From: an uncultured Glaciecola sp.
Lineage (GTDB): Bacteria > Pseudomonadota > Gammaproteobacteria > Enterobacterales > Alteromonadaceae
NCBI GenBank assembly: GCA_905479945.1
Contig: CAJQOP010000085.1
Location: 1-64,000 of the forward strand
Direction: 5' to 3'
Length of the DNA stretch: 64,000 bases
The position numbers were made by a program, and so were the translations under genes. The notes below the pieces were generated by a model that had not been told where the DNA came from, made no database searches, and worked only from the letters and a program-made list of their open reading frames with translations. The stretch's first letter is position 1, and every line of letters begins with the position of its first letter. This document shows positions 28,166-36,889 of the stretch, piece after piece.

Positions 28166-29452
28166 ATGTCAAATTTCAAAGTTGCATTAAGTTATGAAGC
28201 CGCTACGGTGTCTTGGGGAGTGAATAGTAAACTCTCGTTCAATGAAAGTGGCGCTGTTTTGCATCTGCCTGATGCCGCTCTGCACTTGCGCCAAATACAA
28301 AAGTCAGCGCGTAAAATTGCTTCTTTGAGTATAGATAATATTGAATTCATCGGTGAATGGGACGCTGAACAACAGTGGGCATTTGCAATGAGCTATTGCG
28401 GCGCTGGCTTTGCCGGCCAAATATACTGGTGTAAAGACGCTTCAGAACAAGATTTAACTGTCCGTTATGCCGCGATGCAGTTTACTCGAAAACTAGTTAA
28501 TGAGACTCCTGAAGAGCTTAGTCCAGAATCACTAGCAACCGCTGCCTCAACGTGGATAAAATCGCTAGCCCCCGAGCATGTGAGCGCAACAATGCTAACC
28601 GGTGAAGAACTCGTAGCCGCTGGATGGCAAGGAATTTACGAAGTGGGCCGCGGCAGTTCTAGGCCTCCAGTATTGTTAGAACTTGACTTTAACCCGACAG
28701 GCAATCCGAATGCAGAAATTGATTTTGCACTAGTTGGTAAGGGGATAACTTTCGACAGTGGAGGTTACAGTATCAAGTCTAGCGAAGGGATGCTGGACAT
28801 GAAGTGTGATATGGGCGGCGCGGCAACTGTCACTGGCGCACTCGGTTTAGCAATTATGCAGGGCTTGCAAAAGCGTACTAAACTATTTTTGTGTTGTGCA
28901 GAAAACCTGATTAGTGATCATGCCTACAAGCTAGGCGATGTTATTACATATAAAAATGGCGTGACAGTGGAAATTGTGAATACTGATGCTGAAGGACGCT
29001 TAGTGCTGGCAGACGGCTTGATGGCAGCCACTGAATCAGGTGCTAAGAAAATTATTGATGCAGCCACTCTGACTGGTGCGGCAGTGATGGCCGTCGGACA
29101 TGAGTTTAATGCAATATTTAGTATGGATGAAGATTTTCAAGCATCTGTGTTAGCAAGTGCGCACAAAGTGAATGAACCGCATTGGCGTTTACCTTTAATG
29201 GCATGGCACAGAGAACAATGCAGCTCGCCATTTGCTGATACAGCGAATAGTCGGCCAGTAAAAGGAGGCGGCGCAGGCGGGGCCTCAAATGCAGCAGGAT
29301 TTTTATCTCGTTTTGTCAAAAACGAGGGAAAAGGATGGTTGCATATTGATTTGGCTGCAGCTTACAATCGTAATGGTACAGAAATTATGCCAAACGGGGC
29401 AACCGCAATTGGCATTCGCACAATAGCCGACCAACTTATTGGCACTGGGTAA
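28166..29452 (+). CDS. pepB: Aminopeptidase PepB (M17 leucyl aminopeptidase family)
   Basis: ATG 28166 is chosen because GGAG lies 5 bp before it. A GTG six bases earlier overlaps the Shine-Dalgarno sequence. The 428-residue protein has the M17 metal-site segments VGKGITFDSGGYSIKSSEGM, DMKCDMGGAA and the signature NTDAEGRLVLADGL. It is a cytoplasmic dinuclear-metal enzyme that removes N-terminal residues from peptides. It stands alone and is convergent with a small HTH gene. Confidence 0.94.
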   Translation: MSNFKVALSYEAATVSWGVNSKLSFNESGAVLHLPDAALHLRQIQKSARKIASLSIDNIEFIGEWDAEQQWAFAMSYCGAGFAGQIYWCKDASEQDLTVRYAAMQFTRKLVNETPEELSPESLATAASTWIKSLAPEHVSATMLTGEELVAAGWQGIYEVGRGSSRPPVLLELDFNPTGNPNAEIDFALVGKGITFDSGGYSIKSSEGMLDMKCDMGGAATVTGALGLAIMQGLQKRTKLFLCCAENLISDHAYKLGDVITYKNGVTVEIVNTDAEGRLVLADGLMAATESGAKKIIDAATLTGAAVMAVGHEFNAIFSMDEDFQASVLASAHKVNEPHWRLPLMAWHREQCSSPFADTANSRPVKGGGAGGASNAAGFLSRFVKNEGKGWLHIDLAAAYNRNGTEIMPNGATAIGIRTIADQLIGTG

Positions 29453-29468
29453 ATGATTTCCGGGCGGT

Positions 29469-29651
29469 TTAAATGCCGCCTAATCTTTCCGCTAGCTCTT
29501 TGTATTTTGCAACATCATCACTGTCGAAAAGTGGGCTACCATTATCGTCTTTCTCTTTTGCCAATAAAAGACTCTCGCGCTCTAGCCTTTCCACTCTAAG
29601 AACTTTAACAGCAAGAAACTCTGCTACTTCGCCAACGGTCATTAGTGCCAT
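29469..29651 (-). CDS. Small helix-turn-helix (MerR/excisionase-like) protein
   Basis: From ATG 29651 (GGAG 6 bp upstream) the product is 60 residues. MTVGEVAEFLAVKVLRVERLERESLL resembles the first helices of a MerR or excisionase winged helix, with a DSDDVAKYKELAERL helix at the end. It has no effector domain. It could be a stand-alone DNA-binding or accessory protein. It is convergent with pepB, and a GGCGG/CCGCC inverted repeat covers its stop codon. Function is unknown. Confidence 0.65.
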   Translation of the reverse strand: MALMTVGEVAEFLAVKVLRVERLERESLLLAKEKDDNGSPLFDSDDVAKYKELAERLGGI

Positions 29652-29896
29652 TTTTTTCTCCAATTATTTGAAAATGATTACGCTAGTTGATGTTTATTCA
29701 ACTTATCCGTGCTGCTCATAGTTAACGACAAAAACGACGGAAATATTAGTTAAATTATCATAGCAGTAAATTTATTCTTTTTTATAAAAAATTATTATGC
29801 ATTGTTATTTTTTAATTAATCAGAGTAATAATCTGGGTTTTTACTGCCATTTTGAGCTCGAATAAAGCATAATTGCGAATTTTAAGGAGGACCGTT

Positions 29897-30499
29897 TTGA
29901 TCGAGATACTATCCGCAGCAACAATGCTCTTTCTTATTATGGATCCACTTGGTAATTTGCCAATCTATATGTCGGTTCTCAAGACAATTAATCCTAAACG
30001 ACGTCGAATCGTTATTGTCCGAGAATTGCTGTTTGCTCTGATTATCTTGATGGTCTTTTTGCATAGTGGACAAACTCTACTTGAGTTCCTAAAAATAGAA
30101 CAAGAAACCGTCAGCATTGCCGGTGGAATTATCTTATTTATTATTGCTATAAAAATGATTTTCCCTAAACCCGGAGGCATTATGAGTCTCCCTGCTGGTG
30201 AGGAACCATTTATCGTTCCACTAGCTATTCCTATGATTGCTGGCCCCTCAACAATGGCAGCGCTTATCTTATTAGCAAATCAAGAACCCAACAAAATGAC
30301 GCAATGGAGCATCGCACTATTTGCGGCGTGGCTAGTCAGTGCTATTATTTTGTCGATGTCGAGTACTTTTCATCGCCTGCTTGGAGAGAAAGGGCTGAAC
30401 GCCATTGAGCGCTTAATGGGGATGATATTGGTGATGATTGCAATTCAAATGTTGTTAAATGGCATAGGCGCCTACTTACAACACCAAATTACTGCCTAG
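29897..30499 (+). CDS. yhgN: MarC-family inner membrane protein YhgN
   Basis: The start is TTG 29897, placed by a perfect AAGGAGG 6 bp upstream. Upstream in-frame codons have none. The 200-residue product then aligns end to end with E. coli YhgN: LFLIMDPLGNLPIYMSVLK, RRIVIVREL, AGGIILFIIAIKMIFP, LPAGEEPFIVPLAIPMIAGPS and ERLMGMILVMIAIQML. It has six membrane helices. The family is often annotated as an amino-acid transporter or MarC, but the substrate is not established. A 20-bp tandem repeat covers its stop codon. Confidence 0.92.
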   Translation: MIEILSAATMLFLIMDPLGNLPIYMSVLKTINPKRRRIVIVRELLFALIILMVFLHSGQTLLEFLKIEQETVSIAGGIILFIIAIKMIFPKPGGIMSLPAGEEPFIVPLAIPMIAGPSTMAALILLANQEPNKMTQWSIALFAAWLVSAIILSMSSTFHRLLGEKGLNAIERLMGMILVMIAIQMLLNGIGAYLQHQITA

Positions 30500-30536
30500 A
30501 GCCTAAAAATACTGCCTAGAGCCTAAAAATACTGCC
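30491..30536 (+). repeat. 20-bp tandem duplication over the yhgN stop codon
   Basis: ACTGCCTAGAGCCTAAAAAT occurs twice exactly, followed by a third partial copy (ACTGCC). The first copy contains the last two codons and TAG of yhgN. The exact identity of the copies suggests a recent slippage event that left the protein unchanged. Confidence 0.92.
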
Positions 30537-30611
30537 TTGCCGGTTTTTCGAGTAAGCAGGGTATGCTTTAGATAAATCGATAATTAACATTTTCCAATTG
30601 AGTCTTAAATA

Positions 30612-31292
30612 ATGTCAAATCCAAAAGATACAAAACGCAACAAAGCTAAATTATCGGGCGATAAGCTGAACACCTTTCAACAGGTAAGGGATTTGTCTAA
30701 AAAGCCTGCGGTTGCGTTTTCAGCAGCGCTACTGCAGCGGATGCTGCCGAATTACGAGCTATTCTGTGAGCTAAACGAGGTTGATGATGAAGATGCCCTT
30801 GATATAGAGCTGGGTGATAAAGAGTCCGGTCAAAAAGAATTCGGTGATAAAGAGTTAGCCGCAAAACTCGTGGAGCTTATTTGGGAGTGGTTATCAGCGT
30901 CAAAAGCCAAAATTAATATCGCTGTTCAACTTGAGAAGTGGGAAGAAGTTACACCAGATATAGAAAACTTTGATACTTACGGTGTATATCCTGCTCTCGA
31001 TTTTTGTATGGCACTAACCGCAACTTTGCAGCTGATTTCCGATGAAGAACCTAATGGCGCGGTTATGGTTGCAAAGTTAAGTCAAGGCGGAGTTGAAGCT
31101 TATTTGTTGGCGTTGTCAGAAGTTGATCTCAGTAACGAAGAAATAAAGCAAGACCCACTAATGCAGTTTGAAATTGAAACCCAATTAGAAGTGTTGGCGA
31201 TGTGTAAGAATAAAGCCATCGATTTCAAGGTTCTGCGAGCAGAAATGAAAGCACAGGCAATGTCGAACATAGGCATTTCTTTAGCTGATTAG
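30612..31292 (+). CDS. DUF416 (YjaG-like) family protein
   Basis: The 226-residue acidic, largely helical protein matches the DUF416/YjaG pattern: AFSAALLQRMLPNYELFCE, TYGVYPALDFCMALTATLQ and QFEIETQLEVL. It carries an extra Lys/Glu/Gly insert around residue 68 (ELGDKESGQKEFGDKELAAK) that looks like an internal duplication of GDKE. It is soluble and cytoplasmic. Function is unknown. It is convergent with rsmD. Confidence 0.85.
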   Translation: MSNPKDTKRNKAKLSGDKLNTFQQVRDLSKKPAVAFSAALLQRMLPNYELFCELNEVDDEDALDIELGDKESGQKEFGDKELAAKLVELIWEWLSASKAKINIAVQLEKWEEVTPDIENFDTYGVYPALDFCMALTATLQLISDEEPNGAVMVAKLSQGGVEAYLLALSEVDLSNEEIKQDPLMQFEIETQLEVLAMCKNKAIDFKVLRAEMKAQAMSNIGISLAD

Positions 31293-31316
31293 TCTTTGAT
31301 GATTAGTTCTTGATAA

Positions 31317-31904
31317 CTAATCTTTTATAAAAAGCTGCGCTATGACTTGTTGTGTCGATTTTTCCTTAATTACACGCCAGCTTTCTGGAACTTGCAGCAC
31401 ACTGCCGTTGGCTTCTCGTTCAATATAAATTTTTGTCCCGCAGTGGGCTAACTCTTCTTGCACAATAGTTTTTACGCAGGGAGAGACTAGATCCTGATTG
31501 AATGGCGGGTCAATATATATGATATCAAAACTATCATTGAGCTCTTTTAGTAAGTTCAGTGAGTTGCCTTGCTGAATAATAGCTTGCTTACTGTCGTATT
31601 TAAGTATGCTTGCATTGCTTTGAAGTTGCTTCGCTACCGATTTATCCATCTCCATAAATATTGCCGATTTCGCTCCTCTAGAAAGTGCCTCAAAGCCAAG
31701 GGAACCTGCGCCTGCAAAGCAATCTAAGCATGTCGCGTCATGTACATCCATCATGAGCCAGTTGAACAATGTTTCTTTCATACGATCAGTAGTGGGTCTT
31801 AAACCTTGGGCATTCAATACCGGCAGCTTTCGCCCACGATGTACACCGCCAATTATACGAATGGATCCTAGGCTCGAATTTGATTGTTTTCTTGCTCGCG
31901 TCAT
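31317..31904 (-). CDS. rsmD: 16S rRNA (guanine(966)-N2)-methyltransferase RsmD
   Basis: From ATG 31904 (MTRARKQSNSSLGSIRIIGG) the product is about 195 residues, the usual RsmD length. The longer frame to 31961 adds an unrelated hydrophobic leader. SAM-binding CLDCFAGAGSLGFEALSRGA and the catalytic DPPF (IIYIDPPFNQD) are visible, as is the substrate region RPTTDRMKETLFNWL. It is divergent from ftsY, the same arrangement as in E. coli. Confidence 0.95.
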   Translation of the reverse strand: MTRARKQSNSSLGSIRIIGGVHRGRKLPVLNAQGLRPTTDRMKETLFNWLMMDVHDATCLDCFAGAGSLGFEALSRGAKSAIFMEMDKSVAKQLQSNASILKYDSKQAIIQQGNSLNLLKELNDSFDIIYIDPPFNQDLVSPCVKTIVQEELAHCGTKIYIEREANGSVLQVPESWRVIKEKSTQQVIAQLFIKD

Positions 31905-31987
31905 ATGCCATGAAAGTGTTAGTATCGTCAGAATATTAAAATTATATCTGAATCTATCCATCTGCTGTTAAGGATTTTTTAAACAAC

Positions 31988-33361
31988 ATGTCAAATCTGT
32001 TTAATTGGTTTAAAAAAGACCAACCGAAAAACCCACCTGAAGTCGCTGAATATCAGCAAAATGATGAAGTGGATGAGTCGACAAACTCATCAGCGGAAAC
32101 GCTTGCGCCTCAAAACTCAGAGATAGAGTCTGAAAAACCCTCAGAGCAGCCAATTAGGGTTGAAGCAATCAGTTCCTATGAGCATAAACATAGCGAGAGT
32201 CCGGCTCTTGATACTCAAACCGAAAGTCATGTTAGTAAAGAACTTAGCGAAGTTGAAAATACCAACAAAACCGATGCAGAAAAAATTGTCGCGGTAGAGG
32301 CTACGATCACTTTAGAGGCTGAGGTCAGTTTAGAAGACGAAGCTTCTTCAGCAGCACCGGTGCCACCTGCAACTGTAGCTCCCACCGAAACTAAAGAGAA
32401 GCCCAAATCGGCTAGATTCTTTGGTAGACTGCGGGAGAGTTTATCACGCACCAAAGAAAGCATCGGTACTGGATTTGTAGCGCTCTTTGCGGGTAAAAAA
32501 ATTGATGATGACTTGTTTGAAGAGCTAGAAACACAGCTACTTATTGCTGATGTTGGAATCTCAACGACTAATAAAATAATTGATAAATTAACTGAAGATG
32601 CCCGTCTTTCTCAATTAAAAGATGGTGAAGCACTTTACGACCTATTAAAACAGCAAATGAAAGCAATGCTAGAACCCGTTTCTGTGCCACTCGATTTAAG
32701 CACACCAGTTAATGAAACTGGTGAGAAAGAACCTTTTGTTATTTTAATGGTAGGTGTTAATGGTGTTGGTAAAACCACCACCATTGGTAAATTAGCGAAA
32801 CAGTTTCAGAATGATGGCAAGAAAGTCATGTTAGCGGCTGGTGATACTTTCAGGGCTGCCGCTGTAGAACAGCTCCAAGTATGGGGCGATCGTAACAATA
32901 TTCCGGTAGTTGCACAGCAAACTGGTTCGGACAGTGCCTCTGTTATTTTCGATGCCTTAGCGTCGGCAAAAGCCAAAAATGTCGACGTCTTAATTGCTGA
33001 TACTGCAGGACGATTACAAAATAAAGACCACTTGATTGAAGAGCTCAAAAAAGTCGTGCGTGTGATGAAGAAAATCAATCCAAACGCACCGCATGAAATT
33101 ATGTTGACGCTCGACGCCAGTACTGGCCAGAATGCAGTAAGCCAAACTAAAATATTTAATGATGCAGTTGGTATCAGCGGGATCAATTTAACAAAATTAG
33201 ACGGAACAGCAAAAGGTGGTATTATTTTCTCATTGGCTGACCAGTTTAATATTCCTATTCGTTATATTGGCATAGGTGAAGGTATTGATGATCTTCGCCA
33301 GTTTGAAGCCGAACAATTTGTCGAAGCGCTATTTAGCCAGGATGTTGCTGCACAAAATTAA
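31988..33361 (+). CDS. ftsY: Signal recognition particle receptor FtsY
   Basis: The 457-residue protein has an N-terminal basic start (SNLFNWFKK), an acidic Glu/Ser-rich A domain to about residue 140, and the NG GTPase domain. The NG domain includes GVNGVGKTTTIGKLA near 255, DTFRAAAVEQL, IADTAGRLQN and LTKLDGTAKGG. It docks ribosome-SRP complexes at the membrane. ftsE follows after 11 bp, so ftsYEX form one operon. Confidence 0.97.
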   Translation: MSNLFNWFKKDQPKNPPEVAEYQQNDEVDESTNSSAETLAPQNSEIESEKPSEQPIRVEAISSYEHKHSESPALDTQTESHVSKELSEVENTNKTDAEKIVAVEATITLEAEVSLEDEASSAAPVPPATVAPTETKEKPKSARFFGRLRESLSRTKESIGTGFVALFAGKKIDDDLFEELETQLLIADVGISTTNKIIDKLTEDARLSQLKDGEALYDLLKQQMKAMLEPVSVPLDLSTPVNETGEKEPFVILMVGVNGVGKTTTIGKLAKQFQNDGKKVMLAAGDTFRAAAVEQLQVWGDRNNIPVVAQQTGSDSASVIFDALASAKAKNVDVLIADTAGRLQNKDHLIEELKKVVRVMKKINPNAPHEIMLTLDASTGQNAVSQTKIFNDAVGISGINLTKLDGTAKGGIIFSLADQFNIPIRYIGIGEGIDDLRQFEAEQFVEALFSQDVAAQN

Positions 33362-33372
33362 AGGATGTTTTT

Positions 33373-34065
33373 TTGATAAAATTTGAGCAGGTAAGTAAAA
33401 CGTACCCAGGAGGGCAACAAGCCCTGCGTAAAGTCGACTTTCATGTAGAACAAGGTGAAATGGCTTTTTTAACTGGACATTCAGGTGCCGGTAAAAGTAC
33501 GCTGCTCAAGCTAATCAGTATTATGGAACGTCCAACCGTTGGTCGTGTGCTAATTAATGGACACGATTTGAGTGCCATTAAGCGCAGACAAATCGCTTAC
33601 ATTCGACGCGATATAGGCATGATTTTCCAGGGCCATCATTTGTTGATGGATAAAACCGTGTTCGATAATGTATCCTTACCCTTAGTTATTGAAGGCCACA
33701 CCCGTAAAAATATCGCGAAACGCGTTGATGCTGCGCTAGAAATGGTGGGTTTGCGTGACAAAGCTAAGAACTTACCCATTATGCTGTCAGGCGGCGAACA
33801 ACAAAGAGTCGGTATTGCTCGTGCAGTGGTTAATCGTCCGCCACTGCTGCTTGCTGATGAGCCAACTGGTAACCTCGATCCAAAGCTTTCCATGGAAATT
33901 ATTCGTTTGTTTGAAGACTTCAATCAAGCAGGTGTTTCAGTATTTATTGCTACCCATGATCTCGGGCTGATTGCTCGAATGAAGTACCGCACATTGACAC
34001 TAAAAAATGGTCAGATGATAACCGATGGTTTGTCTGAGCAGTCTGATGAAGGACTTTATGTATGA
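33373..34065 (+). CDS. ftsE: Cell division ATP-binding protein FtsE
   Basis: The start is TTG 33373 with AAGGA 8 bp upstream. The 230-residue ABC ATPase has Walker A GHSGAGKST, the signature LSGGEQQRVGIARAV, Walker B LLLADEPTGNLD and the H-loop ATHD. With FtsX it controls septal peptidoglycan hydrolases through EnvC-like activators. The last four bases overlap ftsX (ATGA). Confidence 0.97.
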   Translation: MIKFEQVSKTYPGGQQALRKVDFHVEQGEMAFLTGHSGAGKSTLLKLISIMERPTVGRVLINGHDLSAIKRRQIAYIRRDIGMIFQGHHLLMDKTVFDNVSLPLVIEGHTRKNIAKRVDAALEMVGLRDKAKNLPIMLSGGEQQRVGIARAVVNRPPLLLADEPTGNLDPKLSMEIIRLFEDFNQAGVSVFIATHDLGLIARMKYRTLTLKNGQMITDGLSEQSDEGLYV

Positions 34066-35042
34066 GCCTTCTATTTAAAGGGCGTGCTCAGGGCGCAGAA
34101 TCCGTAAAAATCGGATTTTTTCAGCTAATTATCATGTTTTTTACTGACCATCTTCGCCAAGCAGTAAATAGTTTAGGAGAATTATGGCGTTCACCATTTG
34201 CCTCTTTGATGACAATTGGCGTTTTGGCTTTTAGCATCACTTTGCCAAGCACACTTTATGTACTAGTTAAAAACACTGAACAAATTAGTCAACAATGGGA
34301 ACAAGCTTCTGAAATATCGCTTTTTTTGCGAGAAGATGTCACAGAGGCCAGCGCGCAGCAACTGCTTACTCGATTGCGTTTGTGGCCTGAAATTGCTGAT
34401 GTAGTTTATATTAGCTCAGATAGTGCACTGGAAGAATTTCAAACTCTTTCAGGCTTAGGAGATGCCCTCAATTACCTTGAGAAAAACCCCTTACCTGTAG
34501 TGGTTTTAGTGGCACCAACTAGCAAGTATGCAAGCCCAACAGCAGCCGGAATTTTACTAGATAAATTGCGCAAAGAACGTGAAGTGGAAGTCGGGAAATT
34601 AGATATTGAATGGCTCGAAAGGTTATACGCACTTATTGGCATTGCTAAAGATTTAGTGACCTTGCTAGCGGTATTGCTATTTTTTGCTGTTGTCTTGATT
34701 ATTGGAAACACTATCAGGCTTAATATTTTAAATAAAAGAGATGAAATTGTTGTCATGAAATTGGTTGGAGCAACAGACGCTTTTATCCAACGACCTTTTT
34801 TATACACTGGATTTTGGTTTGGCTTTTTAGGTGGAATAATGGCATGGGTAACCGTGCTAATCATTTTGCTGTGGGTCGATTATAGTTTGCAAGACTTTAT
34901 GGAAAAGTACCAAGTCGATTTTGACTTAACTGATATGGGTCTCAGCACTTTGTTAGGCATGTTGATCGTGTCTGTGACTTTAGGTATTACAGGGTCCTTA
35001 CTGTCTGTTCAGCGACATGTAAAAGACATCGAGCCAAGATAA
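34062..35042 (+). CDS. ftsX: Cell division permease-like protein FtsX
   Basis: The 326-residue protein has a cytoplasmic N-terminus and a first membrane helix near 50. A periplasmic domain of about 130 residues (EISLFLREDVTEASAQ through LPVVVLV) follows, then three further helices with NTIRLNILNKRDEIVVMKLVGAT, the family's FtsX core. It couples FtsE ATP hydrolysis to amidase activation outside the membrane. It overlaps ftsE by 4 bp. Confidence 0.96.
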   Translation: MSLLFKGRAQGAESVKIGFFQLIIMFFTDHLRQAVNSLGELWRSPFASLMTIGVLAFSITLPSTLYVLVKNTEQISQQWEQASEISLFLREDVTEASAQQLLTRLRLWPEIADVVYISSDSALEEFQTLSGLGDALNYLEKNPLPVVVLVAPTSKYASPTAAGILLDKLRKEREVEVGKLDIEWLERLYALIGIAKDLVTLLAVLLFFAVVLIIGNTIRLNILNKRDEIVVMKLVGATDAFIQRPFLYTGFWFGFLGGIMAWVTVLIILLWVDYSLQDFMEKYQVDFDLTDMGLSTLLGMLIVSVTLGITGSLLSVQRHVKDIEPR

Positions 35043-35055
35043 TGATAGTAATATA

Positions 35056-35517
35056 ATGCAAACTACAGACATACAAGCTAACACGGCGCCAACAAGCATA
35101 TTACAACAATCTCAAAGCAGTCCACTTATCATTGAATGGGCAACCCTACAGAATCAATATGATGCCTTTGAAAAGTTGTCACTGACGATTAAGCTATGCG
35201 CAATTTTTGTAAGCGCTGCTCTGATGTTTGATATTAAATATCCGGGATTAGTATTGTTTTTTAACGTCATCTTTTGGGTTCAGGACGCAATCTGGAAAAC
35301 GTTTCAATCTAGATTCGCCGAGAGGCTAGTAGATATCGAGCGAGAGCTAATAACTAAGCATACAGGCAATATAGCGTTTAATATTGCTTGGGAAGAGCGG
35401 CCAAGAAGCATTGTAAGGCTGCTTTCAGAATACCTCAGGCACTTGGCCAAGCCCACTATAGTCTTTCCTCATGCAATATTGCTATGCCTGAGTTGCTATA
35501 TTGTTCTTATTGCGTAA
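35056..35517 (+). CDS. Small membrane protein downstream of ftsX, unknown function
   Basis: This 153-residue protein starts 14 bp after ftsX and so is probably in the same operon. It has two predicted hydrophobic stretches in the middle (LTIKLCAIFVSAALMF and YPGLVLFFNVIFWVQDAIW) and one at the end (FPHAILLCLSCYIVLI). A charged segment with ERPRSIVRLLSEYLRHL lies between them. A hairpin and T run follow it, which suggests it ends the fts transcript. I recognise no family. Confidence 0.65.
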   Translation: MQTTDIQANTAPTSILQQSQSSPLIIEWATLQNQYDAFEKLSLTIKLCAIFVSAALMFDIKYPGLVLFFNVIFWVQDAIWKTFQSRFAERLVDIERELITKHTGNIAFNIAWEERPRSIVRLLSEYLRHLAKPTIVFPHAILLCLSCYIVLIA

Positions 35518-35599
35518 AGCGTTACCAACTAAACTAAAAAAGTTAACTAGTATTCAATCAAATTATGACACTTTCGATTCTTGATCAGGAATGTGTAAG

Positions 35600-35627
35600 C
35601 AGGCTTTATGCATCAAAAGCCTGTTTT
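35600..35627 (+). terminator. Intrinsic terminator of the ftsYEX operon
   Basis: CAGGCTTT and AAAGCCTG form a perfect 8-bp stem with an 8-base loop, followed by TTTT. It lies about 85 bp after the last plus-strand gene and touches the stop codon of the convergent EAL-HDOD gene. Confidence 0.65.
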
Positions 35628-36867
35628 ACCCTTGAGGTTTAGCTCGAGGGAAGAAATCTGATAAGGCTTGACGCATATCGTTGCTCCAACGTATCGCATC
35701 GTTAAAAATACCATGCAGGTCCTTTTGCGATATATCTAGTTTTTCAGATTGGGTGACTATTTTTAACCACAGTCCGCTTTCAAACGCCCTTGCTGTTTCA
35801 AGGTATTGAGAAAAATCACCGTCAATTCCTATTAGTGGTTGCTTGATATCATTACTAATAGGCAACTTCTCTAGAATAGATGCCATATCACCATCGAGGA
35901 TCGCATCGAGTAAGGAAAATAAGCCAACAATAAAAGCCGACATGAACTTAGTTTTGCCATTCTTATGCTGTTCAAAAAGTTCACAAAATTTAGCCCTAAT
36001 TAAAGACACTTGAAGCAGTTCGACAGGTTTAGCGTCGTTGAGGCTGGCAAGCGATAACAATGCAATGAATTTTTTAACTTCAACTTCGCCTAAATAGTTT
36101 AAAGCATGTCGAAGGGAGCTTATCTTTTCGCGCTTGTTGATCATTGGATTATTGATAAAGCGTAACAATAAATATGACAGCGCAGCGTCTCGCTCAATAA
36201 TACTGGCAACCTTCTCAATATTGAATTGAGCCTTGGCACTCTCAGACATTAACTCTAATAATGTGACTTTTGATGAGGGTAGCGCTTTTGCTGACTTTAT
36301 ATCTGGTTGAGTGAAGAAGTAGCCCTGAAAGTAATCGAAACCCAGATCGCGGCACATCGCAAATTGATCCAAAGTACTAACTTGTTCAGCGACTAATTTT
36401 ATGCCTGACGCAGCAAGTGCTGGAACATGCTCCTCTAGCTTTTGCTCGCTGACTTTATTGATATCAACTTTAATAATATCGATATAAGGATAGGGTGATA
36501 ATACCGCAGATTCTAATCGATTGTCGTTTAACGCGATGGTGTAGCCTGAATTTTTGAGGAACTCACAAGCGTTCATAAAACTCGTATTTACAGCAGGGTT
36601 TTGAGTGAGCTCTACTACCATATTGTTAGGCGATAACTCTTCAGGAAACCTATTAATAATGGTGTCAGGCAAAAAATTAATGAACGCGCGCTGATCGCCA
36701 GAAATGTCATCAATACCGAGGGTATTAAATCGAGCATTAATCAATTCTGATTTTTTTGGGTCGTGTTGTGGATAGCTGTCATTTGCGCCATCACGAAACA
36801 GTAATTCGTAAGCGAATAAGTCCTGCTCTTTATCTAATATGGGTTGGCGCGCAATAAATGCAAACAT
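35626..36867 (-). CDS. EAL-HDOD signalling protein, divergent EAL domain
   Basis: The 413-residue protein has an N-terminal EAL-like domain (1-200) and a C-terminal HDOD domain (200-405), the layout of Vibrio CdgJ and the YuxH family. The EAL motif reads YELLF. The second-shell motifs have drifted: VVELTQNP for ExTE, ALNDNRL for the LDDFGTG loop (first Asp lost) and VAEQVST for AEGVET. Phosphodiesterase activity is therefore doubtful, though IKVD and QGYFF persist. It lies 22 bp downstream of a better preserved paralogue. Confidence 0.85.
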   Translation of the reverse strand: MFAFIARQPILDKEQDLFAYELLFRDGANDSYPQHDPKKSELINARFNTLGIDDISGDQRAFINFLPDTIINRFPEELSPNNMVVELTQNPAVNTSFMNACEFLKNSGYTIALNDNRLESAVLSPYPYIDIIKVDINKVSEQKLEEHVPALAASGIKLVAEQVSTLDQFAMCRDLGFDYFQGYFFTQPDIKSAKALPSSKVTLLELMSESAKAQFNIEKVASIIERDAALSYLLLRFINNPMINKREKISSLRHALNYLGEVEVKKFIALLSLASLNDAKPVELLQVSLIRAKFCELFEQHKNGKTKFMSAFIVGLFSLLDAILDGDMASILEKLPISNDIKQPLIGIDGDFSQYLETARAFESGLWLKIVTQSEKLDISQKDLHGIFNDAIRWSNDMRQALSDFFPRAKPQG

Positions 36868-36889
36868 CTATAATTCCTGGTTTGACTAT

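Noticed and set aside
29462-29480. GGCGG/CCGCC inverted repeat as a terminator of pepB
   Set aside because: The stem is only 5 bp and no T run follows in either direction.
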